Shown here piece by piece: positions 28,423 to 38,316 of a stretch of DNA of 64,000 bases. The DNA lies in NCBI RefSeq assembly GCF_001423265.1, contig NZ_LMND01000001.1, positions 126,128-190,127 of the forward strand, given 5' to 3'. The notes below the pieces were generated by a model, which was not told where the DNA came from, ran no database searches, and saw nothing but the letters and a program-made list of their open reading frames with translations. Each line of letters starts with the position of its first letter. Within the stretch, counting starts at the first letter, position 1. Position numbers and translations under genes: made by a program. Source of the DNA: Methylobacterium sp. Leaf108. GTDB taxonomy: Bacteria; Pseudomonadota; Alphaproteobacteria; Rhizobiales; Beijerinckiaceae.

Positions 28423-28765
28423 ACGCCGGTTTCCCAGATCAGACAATGGCTTGCGCCGCGAGCCAAGCAGCGCTGTCCCAGTATTGCGCTGCAACGCCGG
28501 CGTCTTTCCACGAACCCGGGAAGCAAATCACCGATCCGATCGGCCTTCATAACAAAGCCGATCCGTCAATAACCTGACATTGTCCGACGCGACGATTCGG
28601 TGGGCATCAGAAATATCGTGGATGCGACCTCGTCGAACTTCCCCTCGACGCTCTCGCCGGCTACCTATCGCGGTGTCGGGATTCGAGTCCGAGTCGCGGC
28701 CGCCCCACCCATTCCCGCTTACGCCCTGAGCCTCGAGGCGCGTGCGCCGTCGCGCCGGATTCGTC
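28423..28765. other. Intergenic stretch without a recognisable gene
   Basis: There are 343 bases between era and the methyltransferase. Short frames on both strands lack the codon bias of the surrounding genes. A T-arm-like segment near 28675-28700 does not fold into a complete tRNA by eye. I see no terminator with a T-run. Confidence 0.5.
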
Positions 28766-29704
28766 ATGATGTTGGCCATGTCTCCCCCCACCATGCCTCC
28801 TCCCGATGCCGTCTATGGATCGCCGCCGCCGGACCTCGCCGAGATCCCGGCTGACGCCGCCCAGGTCTCGCCGCTGATTCCCGGATCGGCCCGTCTCGAA
28901 GACCTCGCCGAGGCCAGCCTCGACCGGATCGTCGTGCTCGCGCCCCCCGGGACGCTGGAGCGGCGCTATGCGCTGTCCCTGTCGCTGCGGGCGCTGCGTC
29001 CGGGCGGACGCCTCACCGCGCTGGCTCCCAAGGACCGCGGCGGCGCGCGCCTGGGGCGCGAACTGAAGGCGTTCGGCTGCGAGCCGGCCGAGACGGCCCG
29101 CCGCCACCACCGTATCTGCGAGGTCGCCAGGCCCGAGGCCCTGGCGCCCCTCGACGCGGTGATCCGCGAAGGCGCACCGCGCCACATCGACAACCTCGCG
29201 CTCTGCACCCAGCCGGGCGTCTTCTCCTGGGACCGGCTCGACCCCGGCACGGCGCTGCTTCTCTCCACCCTGCCCGTCCTCTCCGGCAAGGGAGCCGACT
29301 TCGGCTGCGGCATCGGCGTGCTGGCCAGGGCCGTCCTCGCCTCGCCGGCCGTCACCGCGCTGACGCTCATCGACATCGACCGGCGCGCCGTGGAGATGGC
29401 ACGGCGCAACGTCGCCGATCCGCGCGCCGTCATCCGCTGGGCCGACATCCGTGCGCCGGACGCGGCGCTGTCCCGCCTCGACTTCGTGGTGATGAACCCG
29501 CCCTTCCACGACGGCGGCACCGAGGACCAGATGCTGGGCCAGGTCTTCATCCGCCGGGCGGCCGAATCGCTGCGGCCGGGCGGAACCCTGTGGCTCACCG
29601 CCAACACCCACCTGCCCTACGAGGCGCCGCTCAACGCCGCCTTCAAGTCCGTGACCCTCAAGGCCTCGGCGGGGGGCTACAAGATCTACGAAGCGCGCAC
29701 GTGA
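28766..29704 (+). CDS. RsmC-like class I methyltransferase
   Basis: This SAM-dependent methyltransferase has an inactive-looking N-terminal half and a C-terminal Rossmann domain. Motif I is GADFGCGIGVLARAVL, an acidic motif LIDIDRRAVEMA follows, and the catalytic MNPPFHDGG is typical of N2-guanine methyltransferases of rRNA such as RsmC. GQVFIRRAAESLRPGGTLWL matches the family. The start is uncertain: ATG 28766, 28769 or 28778, with a GTG at 28742. Exact rRNA position is inferred from family. Confidence 0.85.
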   Translation: MMLAMSPPTMPPPDAVYGSPPPDLAEIPADAAQVSPLIPGSARLEDLAEASLDRIVVLAPPGTLERRYALSLSLRALRPGGRLTALAPKDRGGARLGRELKAFGCEPAETARRHHRICEVARPEALAPLDAVIREGAPRHIDNLALCTQPGVFSWDRLDPGTALLLSTLPVLSGKGADFGCGIGVLARAVLASPAVTALTLIDIDRRAVEMARRNVADPRAVIRWADIRAPDAALSRLDFVVMNPPFHDGGTEDQMLGQVFIRRAAESLRPGGTLWLTANTHLPYEAPLNAAFKSVTLKASAGGYKIYEART

Positions 29705-29720
29705 TCCCGGCGGCATTGCG

Positions 29721-30479
29721 ATGAGCGGCACGGCCAAGGCAGCCACCCTGCGTCTCGACCGGCTGCTGGCCAACCTCGGCTACGGTTCGCGCCGGGAGAT
29801 CGGCCAGCTCGCCAAGGCGGGACTCGTCGTCCTCGACGGGGCGCCGGTCCGCGACGCCGATCGCCGTATCGCCGTGAGTGCCGACCTCAGCGCGCGGATG
29901 ACCGTGGACGGCGAGGCCCTCGACCCGCCCCCAGGCCTGGCCCTGATGCTGCACAAGCCGCTCGGCGTGACGTGTTCGCACAAGGAAGCGGGACCGCTGG
30001 TCTACGGCCTGCTGCCGGAACGCTGGCGCCGGCGCGACCCGGCCCTCTCCACGGTGGGCCGCCTCGACAAGGAGACCTCCGGCTTCCTCCTGCTCACCGA
30101 CGACGGCGCCCTGCTGCACCGGATCATCGCGCCCAAGTCCAACGTCGCCAAGCGATACCAGGTGACCCTGGACCGCCCGCTCAAGGGCGACGAGGCGGCG
30201 ATCTTTTCGTCCGGCACCCTCATGCTGGAGGGCGAGGACAAGCCGCTCCTCCCCGTCGAGACGCAGGTCCACGACGCGACCCATGCGGCCGTGACCCTGC
30301 ACGAAGGCCGCTACCATCAGGTCCGGCGCATGTTCGCGGCGGTGGGCAACCACGTGGTCGCGTTGCACCGCGACCGGATCGGCGGGCTCGCGCTGCCGGA
30401 GGATTTGGAGGCGGGGGCGTACCGGATCCTGGGCGAAGCCGAGATCCAGGCCGTCTTCGCCGGGCCTCGGCCAGCCTGA
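29721..30479 (+). CDS. rsuA: 16S rRNA pseudouridine synthase RsuA-like
   Basis: This 252-residue enzyme isomerises a uridine in rRNA. An N-terminal S4 RNA-binding domain (RLDRLLANLGYGSRREIGQLAKAGLVVLDG) is followed by the RsuA/RluB/RluE catalytic motif VGRLDKETSGFLLLTDDG with Asp116 as nucleophile. EGRYHQVRRMFAAVGNHVVALHR is also typical. It follows the RsmC-like gene by 16 nt, so two rRNA-modifying enzymes share a probable operon. RsuA rather than RluB/E is favoured by length. Confidence 0.88.
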   Translation: MSGTAKAATLRLDRLLANLGYGSRREIGQLAKAGLVVLDGAPVRDADRRIAVSADLSARMTVDGEALDPPPGLALMLHKPLGVTCSHKEAGPLVYGLLPERWRRRDPALSTVGRLDKETSGFLLLTDDGALLHRIIAPKSNVAKRYQVTLDRPLKGDEAAIFSSGTLMLEGEDKPLLPVETQVHDATHAAVTLHEGRYHQVRRMFAAVGNHVVALHRDRIGGLALPEDLEAGAYRILGEAEIQAVFAGPRPA

Positions 30480-30635
30480 CCCGTTTGCGGGCCCTGTCCT
30501 GGCCGGACGGGAAAGAAGCCTCCGTCACACGGATTGCCGGTGGCCACCGGCGCGGCGATGCCGTTGGGGTCGGGCGAGGTGTTGCCTCCCACCCTCCCCT
30601 CTGCTAAGGCCCCGCCCATTCCACACGCGGAGCCG

Positions 30636-30655
30636 GCCTCATGCCTGAATGAGGC
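30636..30655 (+). promoter_or_regulatory. Stem-loop in the rpsB leader
   Basis: GCCTCAT and ATGAGGC pair around a 6-nt loop, followed by GTTTCC, about 75 bp before the rpsB start. Ribosomal protein operons are often controlled through leader RNA, so it may belong to S2 autoregulation. This is a weak inference from structure alone. Confidence 0.35.
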
Positions 30656-30730
30656 GTTTCCGGTGATCGTGCCTTTCGGGGCGGGATCGCTTCCTCCGCG
30701 GCGGCATCAACCGGAAGAGAACAGAGAATC

Positions 30731-31798
30731 ATGGCCGTCGATTTCACCATGCGTCAGCTCCTCGAAGCGGGCGCCCACTTCGGACACCAGGCCCACCGCT
30801 GGAACCCGAAGATGCAGAGCTACATCTTCGGAACCCGCAACAACATCCACATCATCGACCTCGCCCAGACCGTGCCGGCCCTCCACCAGGCCCTTCAGGC
30901 GGTGAGCGACACCGTGGCCAAGGGCGGCCGCGTGCTGTTCGTCGGCACCAAGCGCCAGGCCGCCGACACCATCGCCGAGGCCGCCAAGCGTTCGGCCCAG
31001 TACTACGTGAACTCCCGCTGGCTCGGCGGCATGCTCACCAACTGGAAGACCATCTCGGGCTCGATCCAGCGCCTGCGCAAGGTCGACGAGACCCTCGAGG
31101 GCGGGGCCCAGGGCCTCACCAAGAAAGAGCGCCTGATGCTCGCCCGCGAGAAGGACAAGCTCGAGAAGGCGCTCGGCGGCATCAAGGACATGGGCGGCGT
31201 GCCCGACCTCCTGTTCGTGATCGACACCAACAAGGAGCAGCTGGCGATCAAGGAGGCCCAGCGCCTCGGGATCCCGGTGGCGGCCATCGTCGACACCAAC
31301 TGCAACCCGGACGGCATCACCTACGTCGTGCCCGCCAACGACGACGCCGGCCGCGCGATCTCGCTCTACTGCGACCTGATCGCCCGCGCCGCCATCGACG
31401 GCATCTCGCGCGGCCAGGGTTCCAGCGGCGTCGACCTCGGCGCCTCCGAGGAGCCCCTCGCCGAGGAGCTTCCGGCCAACGACGACGTGGCGCTGTCGGT
31501 GGAATCGGATTCGATCACGCAGGCCGACGTGGCCGCGCTCGTCGAATCCACCGAGCATTTCGAGCTGCTCTCGGCCCCCCGCGGCGCGCCCGACGACCTG
31601 TCGAAGCTCCACGGCGCCGGCCCGCAGATCGTGCAGAAGCTGAACGATGCCGGCATCTACCACTACTGGCAGATCGCCGCGATGACCGACGCCGAGGTCG
31701 CCAAGACCGATACCGACCTCAAGCTCAACGGCCGCATCGTCCGTGACGGCTGGGTCGACCAGGCCCGTGGCTTCGTCGAGGCCGCCGCCGCCGCGTGA
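30731..31798 (+). CDS. rpsB: 30S ribosomal protein S2 with C-terminal extension
   Basis: S2 joins the 30S head late and binds S1. The core (residues 1-230) has [32 protein letters not shown] and [17 protein letters not shown]. The protein is 355 residues against about 240 in E. coli. The extra part has an acidic linker and then a helix-hairpin-helix-like segment ([29 protein letters not shown]). Long S2 proteins are known in alphaproteobacteria. GGAAGAGA precedes the ATG. Confidence 0.98.
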   Translation: MAVDFTMRQLLEAGAHFGHQAHRWNPKMQSYIFGTRNNIHIIDLAQTVPALHQALQAVSDTVAKGGRVLFVGTKRQAADTIAEAAKRSAQYYVNSRWLGGMLTNWKTISGSIQRLRKVDETLEGGAQGLTKKERLMLAREKDKLEKALGGIKDMGGVPDLLFVIDTNKEQLAIKEAQRLGIPVAAIVDTNCNPDGITYVVPANDDAGRAISLYCDLIARAAIDGISRGQGSSGVDLGASEEPLAEELPANDDVALSVESDSITQADVAALVESTEHFELLSAPRGAPDDLSKLHGAGPQIVQKLNDAGIYHYWQIAAMTDAEVAKTDTDLKLNGRIVRDGWVDQARGFVEAAAAA

Positions 31799-31853
31799 GG
31801 CGCGCGACGGTCCGTCGCCGGGCCGTCATACACGGATTGGACTTTGACCGGGA

Positions 31854-31880
31854 AGCCCGGCGCCACCCCGGCGCCGGGCT
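31854..31880 (+). promoter_or_regulatory. Stem-loop between rpsB and tsf
   Basis: The arms AGCCCGGCGCC and GGCGCCGGGCT (11 bp, perfect) enclose the loop ACCCC and lie 46 bp upstream of tsf. No T-run follows, so it is not a classical terminator. It may lower read-through or protect the rpsB message end. Confidence 0.6.
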
Positions 31881-31926
31881 CCTGACCTTCTGAAGACCTG
31901 CTGAACACCTGACGAGAGGACTGGCC

Positions 31927-32847
31927 ATGGCCAACATCACCGCCGCACTGGTGAAGGAGCTGCGCGAGAAGACCGGCGCGGGCATGATGGACTGCAAGGG
32001 CGCGCTCAACGAGACCGACGGCGACATCGAAGCCGCGGTGGACTGGCTGCGCAAGAAGGGCCTCGCCAAGGCCGCCAAGAAGGCGGGCCGCGTCGCCGCC
32101 GAAGGCCTCGTCGCCGTCGAATCCTCCGGGCACCACGCCGCCATCGTCGAGGTGAACTCCGAGACCGACTTCGTCGCGCGCAACGACAGCTTCCAGGGCT
32201 TCGCCCGCGAGGCCGCCAAGCTCGCCCTCGACACCGACGGAACCCTCGAGGGACTCGAGACGGCGCATTATCCCGGCGCCACGGAGACGGTGAAGGAGAC
32301 CCTCTCCAACCTCATCGCCACCATCGGCGAGAACATGACCCTGCGCCGCGTCGCCAAGCTCGACGTGCAGAAGGGCGTGATCGCCTCCTACGTCCACTCG
32401 CCCGTCAGCGCCGGCCTCGGCAAGATCGGCGTGCTGGTGGCGCTGGAGTCCGAGGGCGACGTCGAGGTGCTGTCGACGCTGGGCCGCCAGATCGCGATGC
32501 ACATCGCGGCGACCAACCCGGTGGCGCTCGACGCCTCCGGCGTCGACCAGGCGACCCTGGAGCGCGAGAGCAACATCCTGCGCGAGAAGAACGCCGGCAA
32601 GCCCGACCACGTGCTCGCCAAGATCGTCGAGAGCGGCCTCAAGAGCTACTACAAGGAGGTCACCCTCCTGGAGCAGCCCTTCGTGCACGACGGCTCGAAG
32701 ACCGTCAGCCAGGTGCTGAAGGAGGCCGAGGGCAAGGCCGGGTCGCCGGTCAAGCTCACCGCCTTCGTGCGCTACGCGCTCGGCGAGGGCATCGAGAAGG
32801 AAGAAGGCCCCGACTTCGCCGCCGAGGTCGCCAGCCTCTCGCGTTGA
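31927..32847 (+). CDS. tsf: Elongation factor Ts
   Basis: This guanine-nucleotide exchange factor for EF-Tu is 306 residues long. The N-terminal UBA-like domain ([37 protein letters not shown]) is followed by the EF-Tu contact motif TDFVARN and the two-part core domain. GAGAGGAC lies just upstream of the ATG. It is co-transcribed with rpsB through a short spacer containing a hairpin and ends before a strong terminator. Confidence 0.98.
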   Translation: MANITAALVKELREKTGAGMMDCKGALNETDGDIEAAVDWLRKKGLAKAAKKAGRVAAEGLVAVESSGHHAAIVEVNSETDFVARNDSFQGFAREAAKLALDTDGTLEGLETAHYPGATETVKETLSNLIATIGENMTLRRVAKLDVQKGVIASYVHSPVSAGLGKIGVLVALESEGDVEVLSTLGRQIAMHIAATNPVALDASGVDQATLERESNILREKNAGKPDHVLAKIVESGLKSYYKEVTLLEQPFVHDGSKTVSQVLKEAEGKAGSPVKLTAFVRYALGEGIEKEEGPDFAAEVASLSR

Positions 32848-32887
32848 GGACGGTCCGGGCCGCGAGCCGGCCGGGGTTGTAGCAGCA

Positions 32888-32927
32888 TCCGTGGGAGCGG
32901 CGCCTTGGCACCTCCCACGGATTTTTT
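32888..32927 (+). terminator. Rho-independent terminator after tsf
   Basis: The stem TCCGTGGGAG/CTCCCACGGA (10 bp) with a 14-nt loop is followed directly by six T on the plus strand. It closes the rpsB-tsf unit. The remaining gap to pyrH (32928-33236) shows no gene. Confidence 0.9.
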
Positions 32928-33236
32928 CGGTCTGGAACCGGTCCGTCACGAGCTGACGACCCGCCCGCGAGCGACGTCCTCTGCGCATGGCGCGGCGACG
33001 GACGCCGAGGCTCGCCCTCGACCGTACATCGACGGGCTGCCGGGGTGGGCGTGCCTGCGCAACCTGGTGCCATGACTTCGGGGCGCCATGACATCGGGGC
33101 GCCACGACGTCCGGTCCCGTGCCCGTCATTCCCCCAATGGTGCGGCCCGGCCCTCGACGCCACGGCGTCGGGTCACGTATGTGCACGGGCGACGGCCGGA
33201 CCGGCGACGCGGTCCGGCGACGGAAGAGGTTGGGTG

Positions 33237-33959
33237 ATGCCCGAGACGACGTCCTTCCGCCGCGTGCTCGTAAAACTGTCCGGCGAGGCCCTGGCCGCTC
33301 CCGACGGCTACTGGCTGCATCCGCCGACCCTGGCCAGCCTGGCCGCGGACATCGCCCGTACCCTCGAGACCGGGGTCCAGGTCGCGCTCGTGGTGGGGGG
33401 CGGCAACATGATCCGCGGGGCGCGGATTTCCTCCGCCGGCTGGATCGACCGGGCCACCGGCGATTCGCTGGGCATGATCGCCACGGTGATGAACTCGCTG
33501 GCCCTGGAAACCGCCCTGAACGCGGCCGGCGTCACCGCCCGCACCATGTCGGCGGTGTCGATGCCCACGATCTGCGAGACCTTCGCGCGCCAGCCGGCCC
33601 TGCACCACCTCGACAAGGGCCAGGTCGTGGTCCTCGCCGGCGGCACCGGCAACCCGTATTTCACCACCGACACCGCGGCGGTGCTGCGCGCGGCGGAGCT
33701 GCGCTGCGAGGCGGTGCTCAAGGCGACGCAGGTCGACGGGGTCTATTCGGCCGATCCCAAGACCGACCCCGACGCCGTGCGCTACGACCGCCTGACCCAC
33801 GACGAGGCGATCCGGCGCGACCTCAAGATCATGGATACCGCCGCCTTCGCCCTGGCGCGCGAGAGCCGCCTCTCCATCGTCGTCGGCTCGGTGCATGCGC
33901 CGAGTTCGATCCGGGCGATCCTGACGGGGGCCGCGCCGAGCACGCACGTCGTTCCCTGA
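33237..33959 (+). CDS. pyrH: Uridylate kinase
   Basis: It phosphorylates UMP to UDP as a hexameric amino-acid-kinase-fold enzyme. The 240-residue protein has VLVKLSGEALA, VVGGGNMIRG, TGNPYFTTDTAAVLRA and KATQVDGVYSADPK. ATG 33237 fits an AAGAGG ribosome site; the long upstream frame from 33045 is not supported. It begins the next operon, after the tsf terminator. Confidence 0.97.
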   Translation: MPETTSFRRVLVKLSGEALAAPDGYWLHPPTLASLAADIARTLETGVQVALVVGGGNMIRGARISSAGWIDRATGDSLGMIATVMNSLALETALNAAGVTARTMSAVSMPTICETFARQPALHHLDKGQVVVLAGGTGNPYFTTDTAAVLRAAELRCEAVLKATQVDGVYSADPKTDPDAVRYDRLTHDEAIRRDLKIMDTAAFALARESRLSIVVGSVHAPSSIRAILTGAAPSTHVVP

Positions 33960-34055
33960 CCGGCACGCACCGAAGAGACGAATTCTTCAGCTTCGTGAGG
34001 TTGGCTCGCGTGCCCCGGGCCGCAAGCAGCGCGCCGGGCCCGAGACGCCGCAGCG

Positions 34056-34550
34056 ATGTGCCTGGCCCAGATCGTCTTCTACAGCCACAACCGGGTCGCC
34101 ATGACCGGTGGGTCCATGCGCGACATGGTGCGGGACATCCTGGCCTCGTGCAGCCGCTACGACCACACCACCGGCATCACCGGCACCCTGATCTTCAACG
34201 AGGCGTACTTCCTGCAGGCGATGGAGGGCGACCGGGCGGCGATCTCCGAGCAGCTCTGGCGCCTGGCCGAGGACGACCGCCAGAGCGGCATGGTGCTGCT
34301 GTTCGCCGGTGCGATCGATCGCCGTGACTTCGAGGGCTGGACGGTCGGCTTTGCCGGCCACACCCCGGCGCTCGACGCGCTCTACCTCCTGCACGGCACC
34401 CAGGCGAAACTCGATCCGCCGCCGATGACCGCCCGCGGTGCCGTCGGCCTCCTGCGCGCGGTGTCCCACCTCGACGGCACCCACTACGTCCAGAAATCGA
34501 CGCCGCTCGCCGGCGCCGCCCGCGAGCCCGCGCGGCGCCCCACGGCGTAA
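34056..34550 (+). CDS. Divergent BLUF-domain protein
   Basis: The 164-residue protein matches the BLUF fold: [31 protein letters not shown] and [15 protein letters not shown] domains bind FAD and sense blue light through a Tyr-Gln pair. The Gln is present in FLQAMEG. By my alignment the photoactive Tyr is Phe8, the FAD-contacting NN is Tyr-Asp, and Met after Trp is Val. It may therefore have lost or changed photochemistry. A 40-residue C-terminal tail has no domain. It lies between pyrH and frr, where no gene is usual. Confidence 0.78.
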   Translation: MCLAQIVFYSHNRVAMTGGSMRDMVRDILASCSRYDHTTGITGTLIFNEAYFLQAMEGDRAAISEQLWRLAEDDRQSGMVLLFAGAIDRRDFEGWTVGFAGHTPALDALYLLHGTQAKLDPPPMTARGAVGLLRAVSHLDGTHYVQKSTPLAGAAREPARRPTA

Positions 34551-34680
34551 CCGGCCGGACGCGGGGGTGCGGGCCGGCGGCCGAGTCATTTGCGAGCGCC
34601 CGGATTTTGGTTCATGGAAGCCCACGAACCGGCCCAGCGGCCTGGCTTTCCTCCCCTGTTCGCGTCGGGACTCTTCACGC

Positions 34681-35244
34681 ATGGCCATTCCGGACTTCGA
34701 TCTGAACGATATCAAGCGCCGCATGCAGGGCGCCGTCGCCTCGCTGAAGGGCGATCTCGGCTCCCTGCGCACCGGCCGCGCCACCCCCAGCATCCTCGAT
34801 CCGATCACCGTCGACGCCTATGGCGCCGCGATGCCGATGTCCCAGGTCGCCACGGTGAGCGTGCCCGAGCCGCGCCTCCTCAGCATCTCGGTATGGGACC
34901 GCGGCATGGTCAGCGCCGTCGAGAAGGCGATCCGCGAATCCGACCTCGGCCTCAACCCGCAGACCGAGGGCCAGACCATCCGCCTGCGCATCCCCGAGAT
35001 GAACGAGCAGCGCCGCAAGGAGATGGTCAAGGTCGCCCACAAGTACACCGAGGAGAGCCGGGTCGCCGTGCGCCACGTGCGCCGCGACGGCCTCGACCAC
35101 CTCAAGAAGCTCGAGAAGGACGGCGCCATCAGCGAGGACGACGAGAAGCGTCAGGCCGCCGAGGTGCAGAAGGTCACCGACCAGCACATCGCCGAGATCG
35201 ACGGCGTGCTGGCGTCCAAGGAAAAGGAAATCATGCAGGTCTAG
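34681..35244 (+). CDS. frr: Ribosome recycling factor
   Basis: RRF with EF-G splits post-termination ribosomes. It is 187 residues, two domains: [22 protein letters not shown] near the N terminus and the hinge and helix bundle with [33 protein letters not shown]. This is normal length. The upstream frame from 34438 has no support, and ATG 34681 gives the canonical N terminus. It belongs to the pyrH-frr-uppS-cdsA-dxr string, interrupted only by the BLUF gene. Confidence 0.97.
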   Translation: MAIPDFDLNDIKRRMQGAVASLKGDLGSLRTGRATPSILDPITVDAYGAAMPMSQVATVSVPEPRLLSISVWDRGMVSAVEKAIRESDLGLNPQTEGQTIRLRIPEMNEQRRKEMVKVAHKYTEESRVAVRHVRRDGLDHLKKLEKDGAISEDDEKRQAAEVQKVTDQHIAEIDGVLASKEKEIMQV

Positions 35245-35412
35245 GGCCCTCCGCTCGGGGGCCTGCCGCCGGACGCGCGACGGGCGTGGTCTCGCCGGCT
35301 CGACGCCGGGGGATCGGCGAGAACGATGGGGCCGGTCCGGCGGGCGTCGGAGGGCCCCGGCACGACGGGGCCGCGTGGTCGACCGGTCCAGGGACGGTGA
35401 GGGAGAGACGCG

Positions 35413-36267
35413 GTGGATCGCCTAACGCGCGCGCGTCGGATCAAGGCAGGGATGACGTCCGACGCCGAGGTGATGGCTTGCACCGGTACGGGACCGGATT
35501 CGTCGCGGATCGAGGCCGCGACGCCCTCGCCCGGGGCCGCCGCGCGTGAGCGCCCGGCCGTGCCCGCCCATGTTGCGATCATCATGGACGGGAACGGCCG
35601 CTGGGCCGCCCGGCGCGGGTTGCCCCGCGTCGAGGGCCATCGCCGCGGCGTCGAGGCGGTGCGCCGGGCCGTCCGTTCGGCGATCGAACTCGGGGTGAGC
35701 TACCTCACGATCTACGGCTTCTCCTCGGAGAACTGGCGTCGCCCGCCCGCCGAGGTCGCCGACCTGATGGGGCTCCTCAAGCTGTTCGTGCGCCGCGACC
35801 TCGCGGATCTCCATGCCAGCGGGGTGCGCGTGCGCATCATCGGCGACCGCGAGAGCCTCACCCCCGACATTGCCGGCCTGCTCGTCGAAGCCGAGGAGCG
35901 GACCCGGCACAACACCGGCCTGACCCTGGTGGTGGCCTTCAACTACGGCGGCCGCCAGGAGATCCTGCGGGCGATGCGGCAGCTGGCGCAGGCGGTCCTC
36001 GAGGGCCGCATGAGCCCGGGCGAGATCGGGATGGACACCATCACCGCCGCCCTCGACACCACCGGCATCCCCGATCCGGACCTCGTCATCCGCACCTCCG
36101 GCGAGCAGCGCCTGTCGAACTTCCTGACGTGGCAGACGGCCTATGCCGAATACGTGATGGTGCCGGAGTTCTGGCCCGACTTCGACCACGACGCCTTCCG
36201 CGCGGCCATCGACGAGTACAACCGCCGCGACCGCCGCTTCGGCGGCTTGAGCGACAAGGCCGGCTGA
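35413..36267 (+). CDS. uppS: Isoprenyl transferase (undecaprenyl diphosphate synthase)
   Basis: This cis-prenyltransferase makes undecaprenyl diphosphate, the lipid carrier for cell wall sugars. It has [13 protein letters not shown] (catalytic Asp), [26 protein letters not shown] and the late motif [15 protein letters not shown]. About 45 N-terminal residues precede the conserved core, longer than usual. GTG 35413 lies behind GGGAGAG. A start at ATG 35452 would trim 13 residues. The stop shares one base with cdsA. Confidence 0.95.
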   Translation: MDRLTRARRIKAGMTSDAEVMACTGTGPDSSRIEAATPSPGAAARERPAVPAHVAIIMDGNGRWAARRGLPRVEGHRRGVEAVRRAVRSAIELGVSYLTIYGFSSENWRRPPAEVADLMGLLKLFVRRDLADLHASGVRVRIIGDRESLTPDIAGLLVEAEERTRHNTGLTLVVAFNYGGRQEILRAMRQLAQAVLEGRMSPGEIGMDTITAALDTTGIPDPDLVIRTSGEQRLSNFLTWQTAYAEYVMVPEFWPDFDHDAFRAAIDEYNRRDRRFGGLSDKAG

Positions 36268-37139
36268 TGGCGGGCACGGGCGGCCCGGCACCCGCGGCCG
36301 TGCGCCGGCGCGACCGCCTCGGCGGACGCGAGTTCCGGCTTCGCGCGATCTCGGGGCTGGTGATGGCCGTCGCGGTCGTGGCGGGCCTCGTCGTCGGCGA
36401 ATGGCCCTTCGCCGTGATCTGGCTCGTCGCGGCGGTCATCGCCACGGGCGAATGGATCGCGATGACGCAGCTCTCCCCGACCCGGCCCCTCGTCGCGGTG
36501 ACGGCCGCGGCCCTCGTCGGCGCGGTGGTCTGCGCACGGGTCGGCACGTCGCCGGCGACGATCGCCATGGTGCTCGCCGGTGCGGGCCTCGTCCTCCTCG
36601 TCGTCGCCCGCGACAGCGCCGCTCGGGTTCGCGCCCTCCTCGGCCTCGGCGGCGGCGCCGTGATCGCCCTCGTCCCCACGGCGCTGCGCGACGATCCCGC
36701 CATCGGCATCGTCGGTCCCGCCTGGATGTTCGCGGTGGTGTGGTCCACCGACATCGTCGCCTACGTCACCGGCCGCATGCTCGGCGGCCCGAAGCTGATG
36801 CCGCGGGTGAGCCCGAACAAGACCTGGTCGGGCGCGCTCGGCGGCCTCGCCGCCGGCACGCTGGCCGGCGCCGGCTTGGTCATGGCCGCGCGCGCGCAGG
36901 GCTGGAGCGGCGCCGCCTCCGCCTCGCTGGGCATCGTGGCGCTGGCCAGCGCCGCCGCCTCGATCTGCAGCCAGAGCGGGGATCTCGCCGAGTCCGCCCT
37001 GAAGCGGCGGTGGGGCGTCAAGGATTCCGGCCGCTCCATCCCCGGTCACGGCGGCGTCATGGATCGCCTCGACGGCTTCTTCGCCGTGGCCGTCCTCGTC
37101 GGCTTCTATCTCGTCCTGCGCCGCCTGGCGGCCGCCTGA
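36267..37139 (+). CDS. cdsA: Phosphatidate cytidylyltransferase
   Basis: It makes CDP-diacylglycerol from phosphatidate and CTP at the inner membrane. The 290-residue protein has several hydrophobic segments. The signature region is SPNKTWSGALGG followed by SQSGDLAESALKRRWGVKDSGRSIPGHGGVMDRLDG. The start overlaps the uppS stop (TGATG), giving coupled translation. dxr starts 13 nt downstream. Confidence 0.95.
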   Translation: MAGTGGPAPAAVRRRDRLGGREFRLRAISGLVMAVAVVAGLVVGEWPFAVIWLVAAVIATGEWIAMTQLSPTRPLVAVTAAALVGAVVCARVGTSPATIAMVLAGAGLVLLVVARDSAARVRALLGLGGGAVIALVPTALRDDPAIGIVGPAWMFAVVWSTDIVAYVTGRMLGGPKLMPRVSPNKTWSGALGGLAAGTLAGAGLVMAARAQGWSGAASASLGIVALASAAASICSQSGDLAESALKRRWGVKDSGRSIPGHGGVMDRLDGFFAVAVLVGFYLVLRRLAAA

Positions 37140-37152
37140 AGGAATCGTTCGC

Positions 37153-38316
37153 GTGAGTCTCACCGTCACCGTCCTGGGCGCCACGGGCTCCATCGGCCGC
37201 TCCACCACCGATCTCATGCGCCAGCACTCCGGCCGCTTCCGCGTCGGGGCCCTGGTCGGCGGGCGCGACGCCGCCTCCCTGGCGGCGCTGGCGCGGGAGA
37301 TGAGGCCCGCATTCGTGGCCCTGGCCGACGAGGCCGCCGGACCCGCCCTGCGCGAGGCCCTGGCCGGGTCCGGCATCGCCCACGGCGCCGGGGAATCGGC
37401 GGTGATGGAGGCGGTCGCCCGCGAGGCCGACATCGTGGTCGCGGCGGTCAGCGGGGCCGCCGGCCTGCGCCCGACCCATGCGGCGCTGCGTCTCGGGCGC
37501 ACGGTGGCGCTGGCCAACAAGGAGAGCCTCGTGTGCGCCGGCGACGCCTTCATGCGCGATGCCGCCCGCTACAAGGCCCGGCTGCTGCCGGTGGATTCCG
37601 AGCACAACGCCCTGGCCCAGGCGCTGGGCGACGGCCGTGTCTCGGATGTCGCCAAGATGACGATCACCGCCTCGGGCGGCCCGTTCCGGACCTGGGCTCG
37701 CGAGCGGATCGCCGCCGCCTCGCCGACGGAGGCCGCCGCCCACCCGACCTGGTCGATGGGCATGAAGATCAACATCGATTCCGCCTCCCTCATGAACAAG
37801 GGGCTGGAGCTGATCGAGGCGCACCACCTGTTTTCCATCGAGCCCGGACGCCTCGACGTGATCGTGCACCCGCAGTCCATCGTCCACGGGCTGATCCACT
37901 GGCGCGACGGCGCCGTCACGGCGGGGCTGGCCATGCCCGACATGCGCGTGCCGATCGCCCACTGCCTGGGCCTCGGCGACCGCCTGACGATCGAACGCGG
38001 CCGGCCCCTCGACCTCGTGGCGGCGGGCAGCCTCACCTTCGAGGCGGCGGACGAGGAGCGGTTCCCGTGCCTGCGCATCGCGCGGGCGGCACTGGCCGAG
38101 GGTGGCGCGGCCCCCACCGTGATGAACGCGGCCAACGAGATCGCGGTCGCGGCCTTCATCCGCGGCGCCATCCCGTTCTACGGCATCGCCGAGCTCGTCG
38201 AGCGGACCTGCGCGCATTTCGCGCCCACCTACCGCACGGCTCCCGCGGACGTCGACGAGGCCCTGGCCATCGATGCGCATGCGCGGGCCTGGAGCGCGCA
38301 GGCGCTCGCGGCCTGA
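37153..38316 (+). CDS. dxr: 1-deoxy-D-xylulose 5-phosphate reductoisomerase
   Basis: It converts DXP to 2-C-methyl-D-erythritol 4-phosphate with NADPH, the first committed step of the MEP isoprenoid pathway. It is 387 residues with VLGATGSIGRST (NADPH), ALANKESLVCAG, VDSEHNA, ASGGPF, WSMGMKINIDSASLMNKGLELIEAHHLF and MNAANEIAVAAFI. The start is GTG 37153, with AAGGA upstream. The product ultimately feeds uppS in the same operon. Confidence 0.97.
   Translation: MSLTVTVLGATGSIGRSTTDLMRQHSGRFRVGALVGGRDAASLAALAREMRPAFVALADEAAGPALREALAGSGIAHGAGESAVMEAVAREADIVVAAVSGAAGLRPTHAALRLGRTVALANKESLVCAGDAFMRDAARYKARLLPVDSEHNALAQALGDGRVSDVAKMTITASGGPFRTWARERIAAASPTEAAAHPTWSMGMKINIDSASLMNKGLELIEAHHLFSIEPGRLDVIVHPQSIVHGLIHWRDGAVTAGLAMPDMRVPIAHCLGLGDRLTIERGRPLDLVAAGSLTFEAADEERFPCLRIARAALAEGGAAPTVMNAANEIAVAAFIRGAIPFYGIAELVERTCAHFAPTYRTAPADVDEALAIDAHARAWSAQALAA

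Noticed and set aside
28670..28705. T-arm-like segment hinting at a tRNA
   Set aside because: Only a T-loop-like TTCGA with an imperfect stem is present. No acceptor stem, anticodon arm or CCA could be paired on either strand by eye.
33045..33236. Longer pyrH start
   Set aside because: The extra residues are unlike any UMP kinase, and AAGAGG lies directly upstream of ATG 33237.
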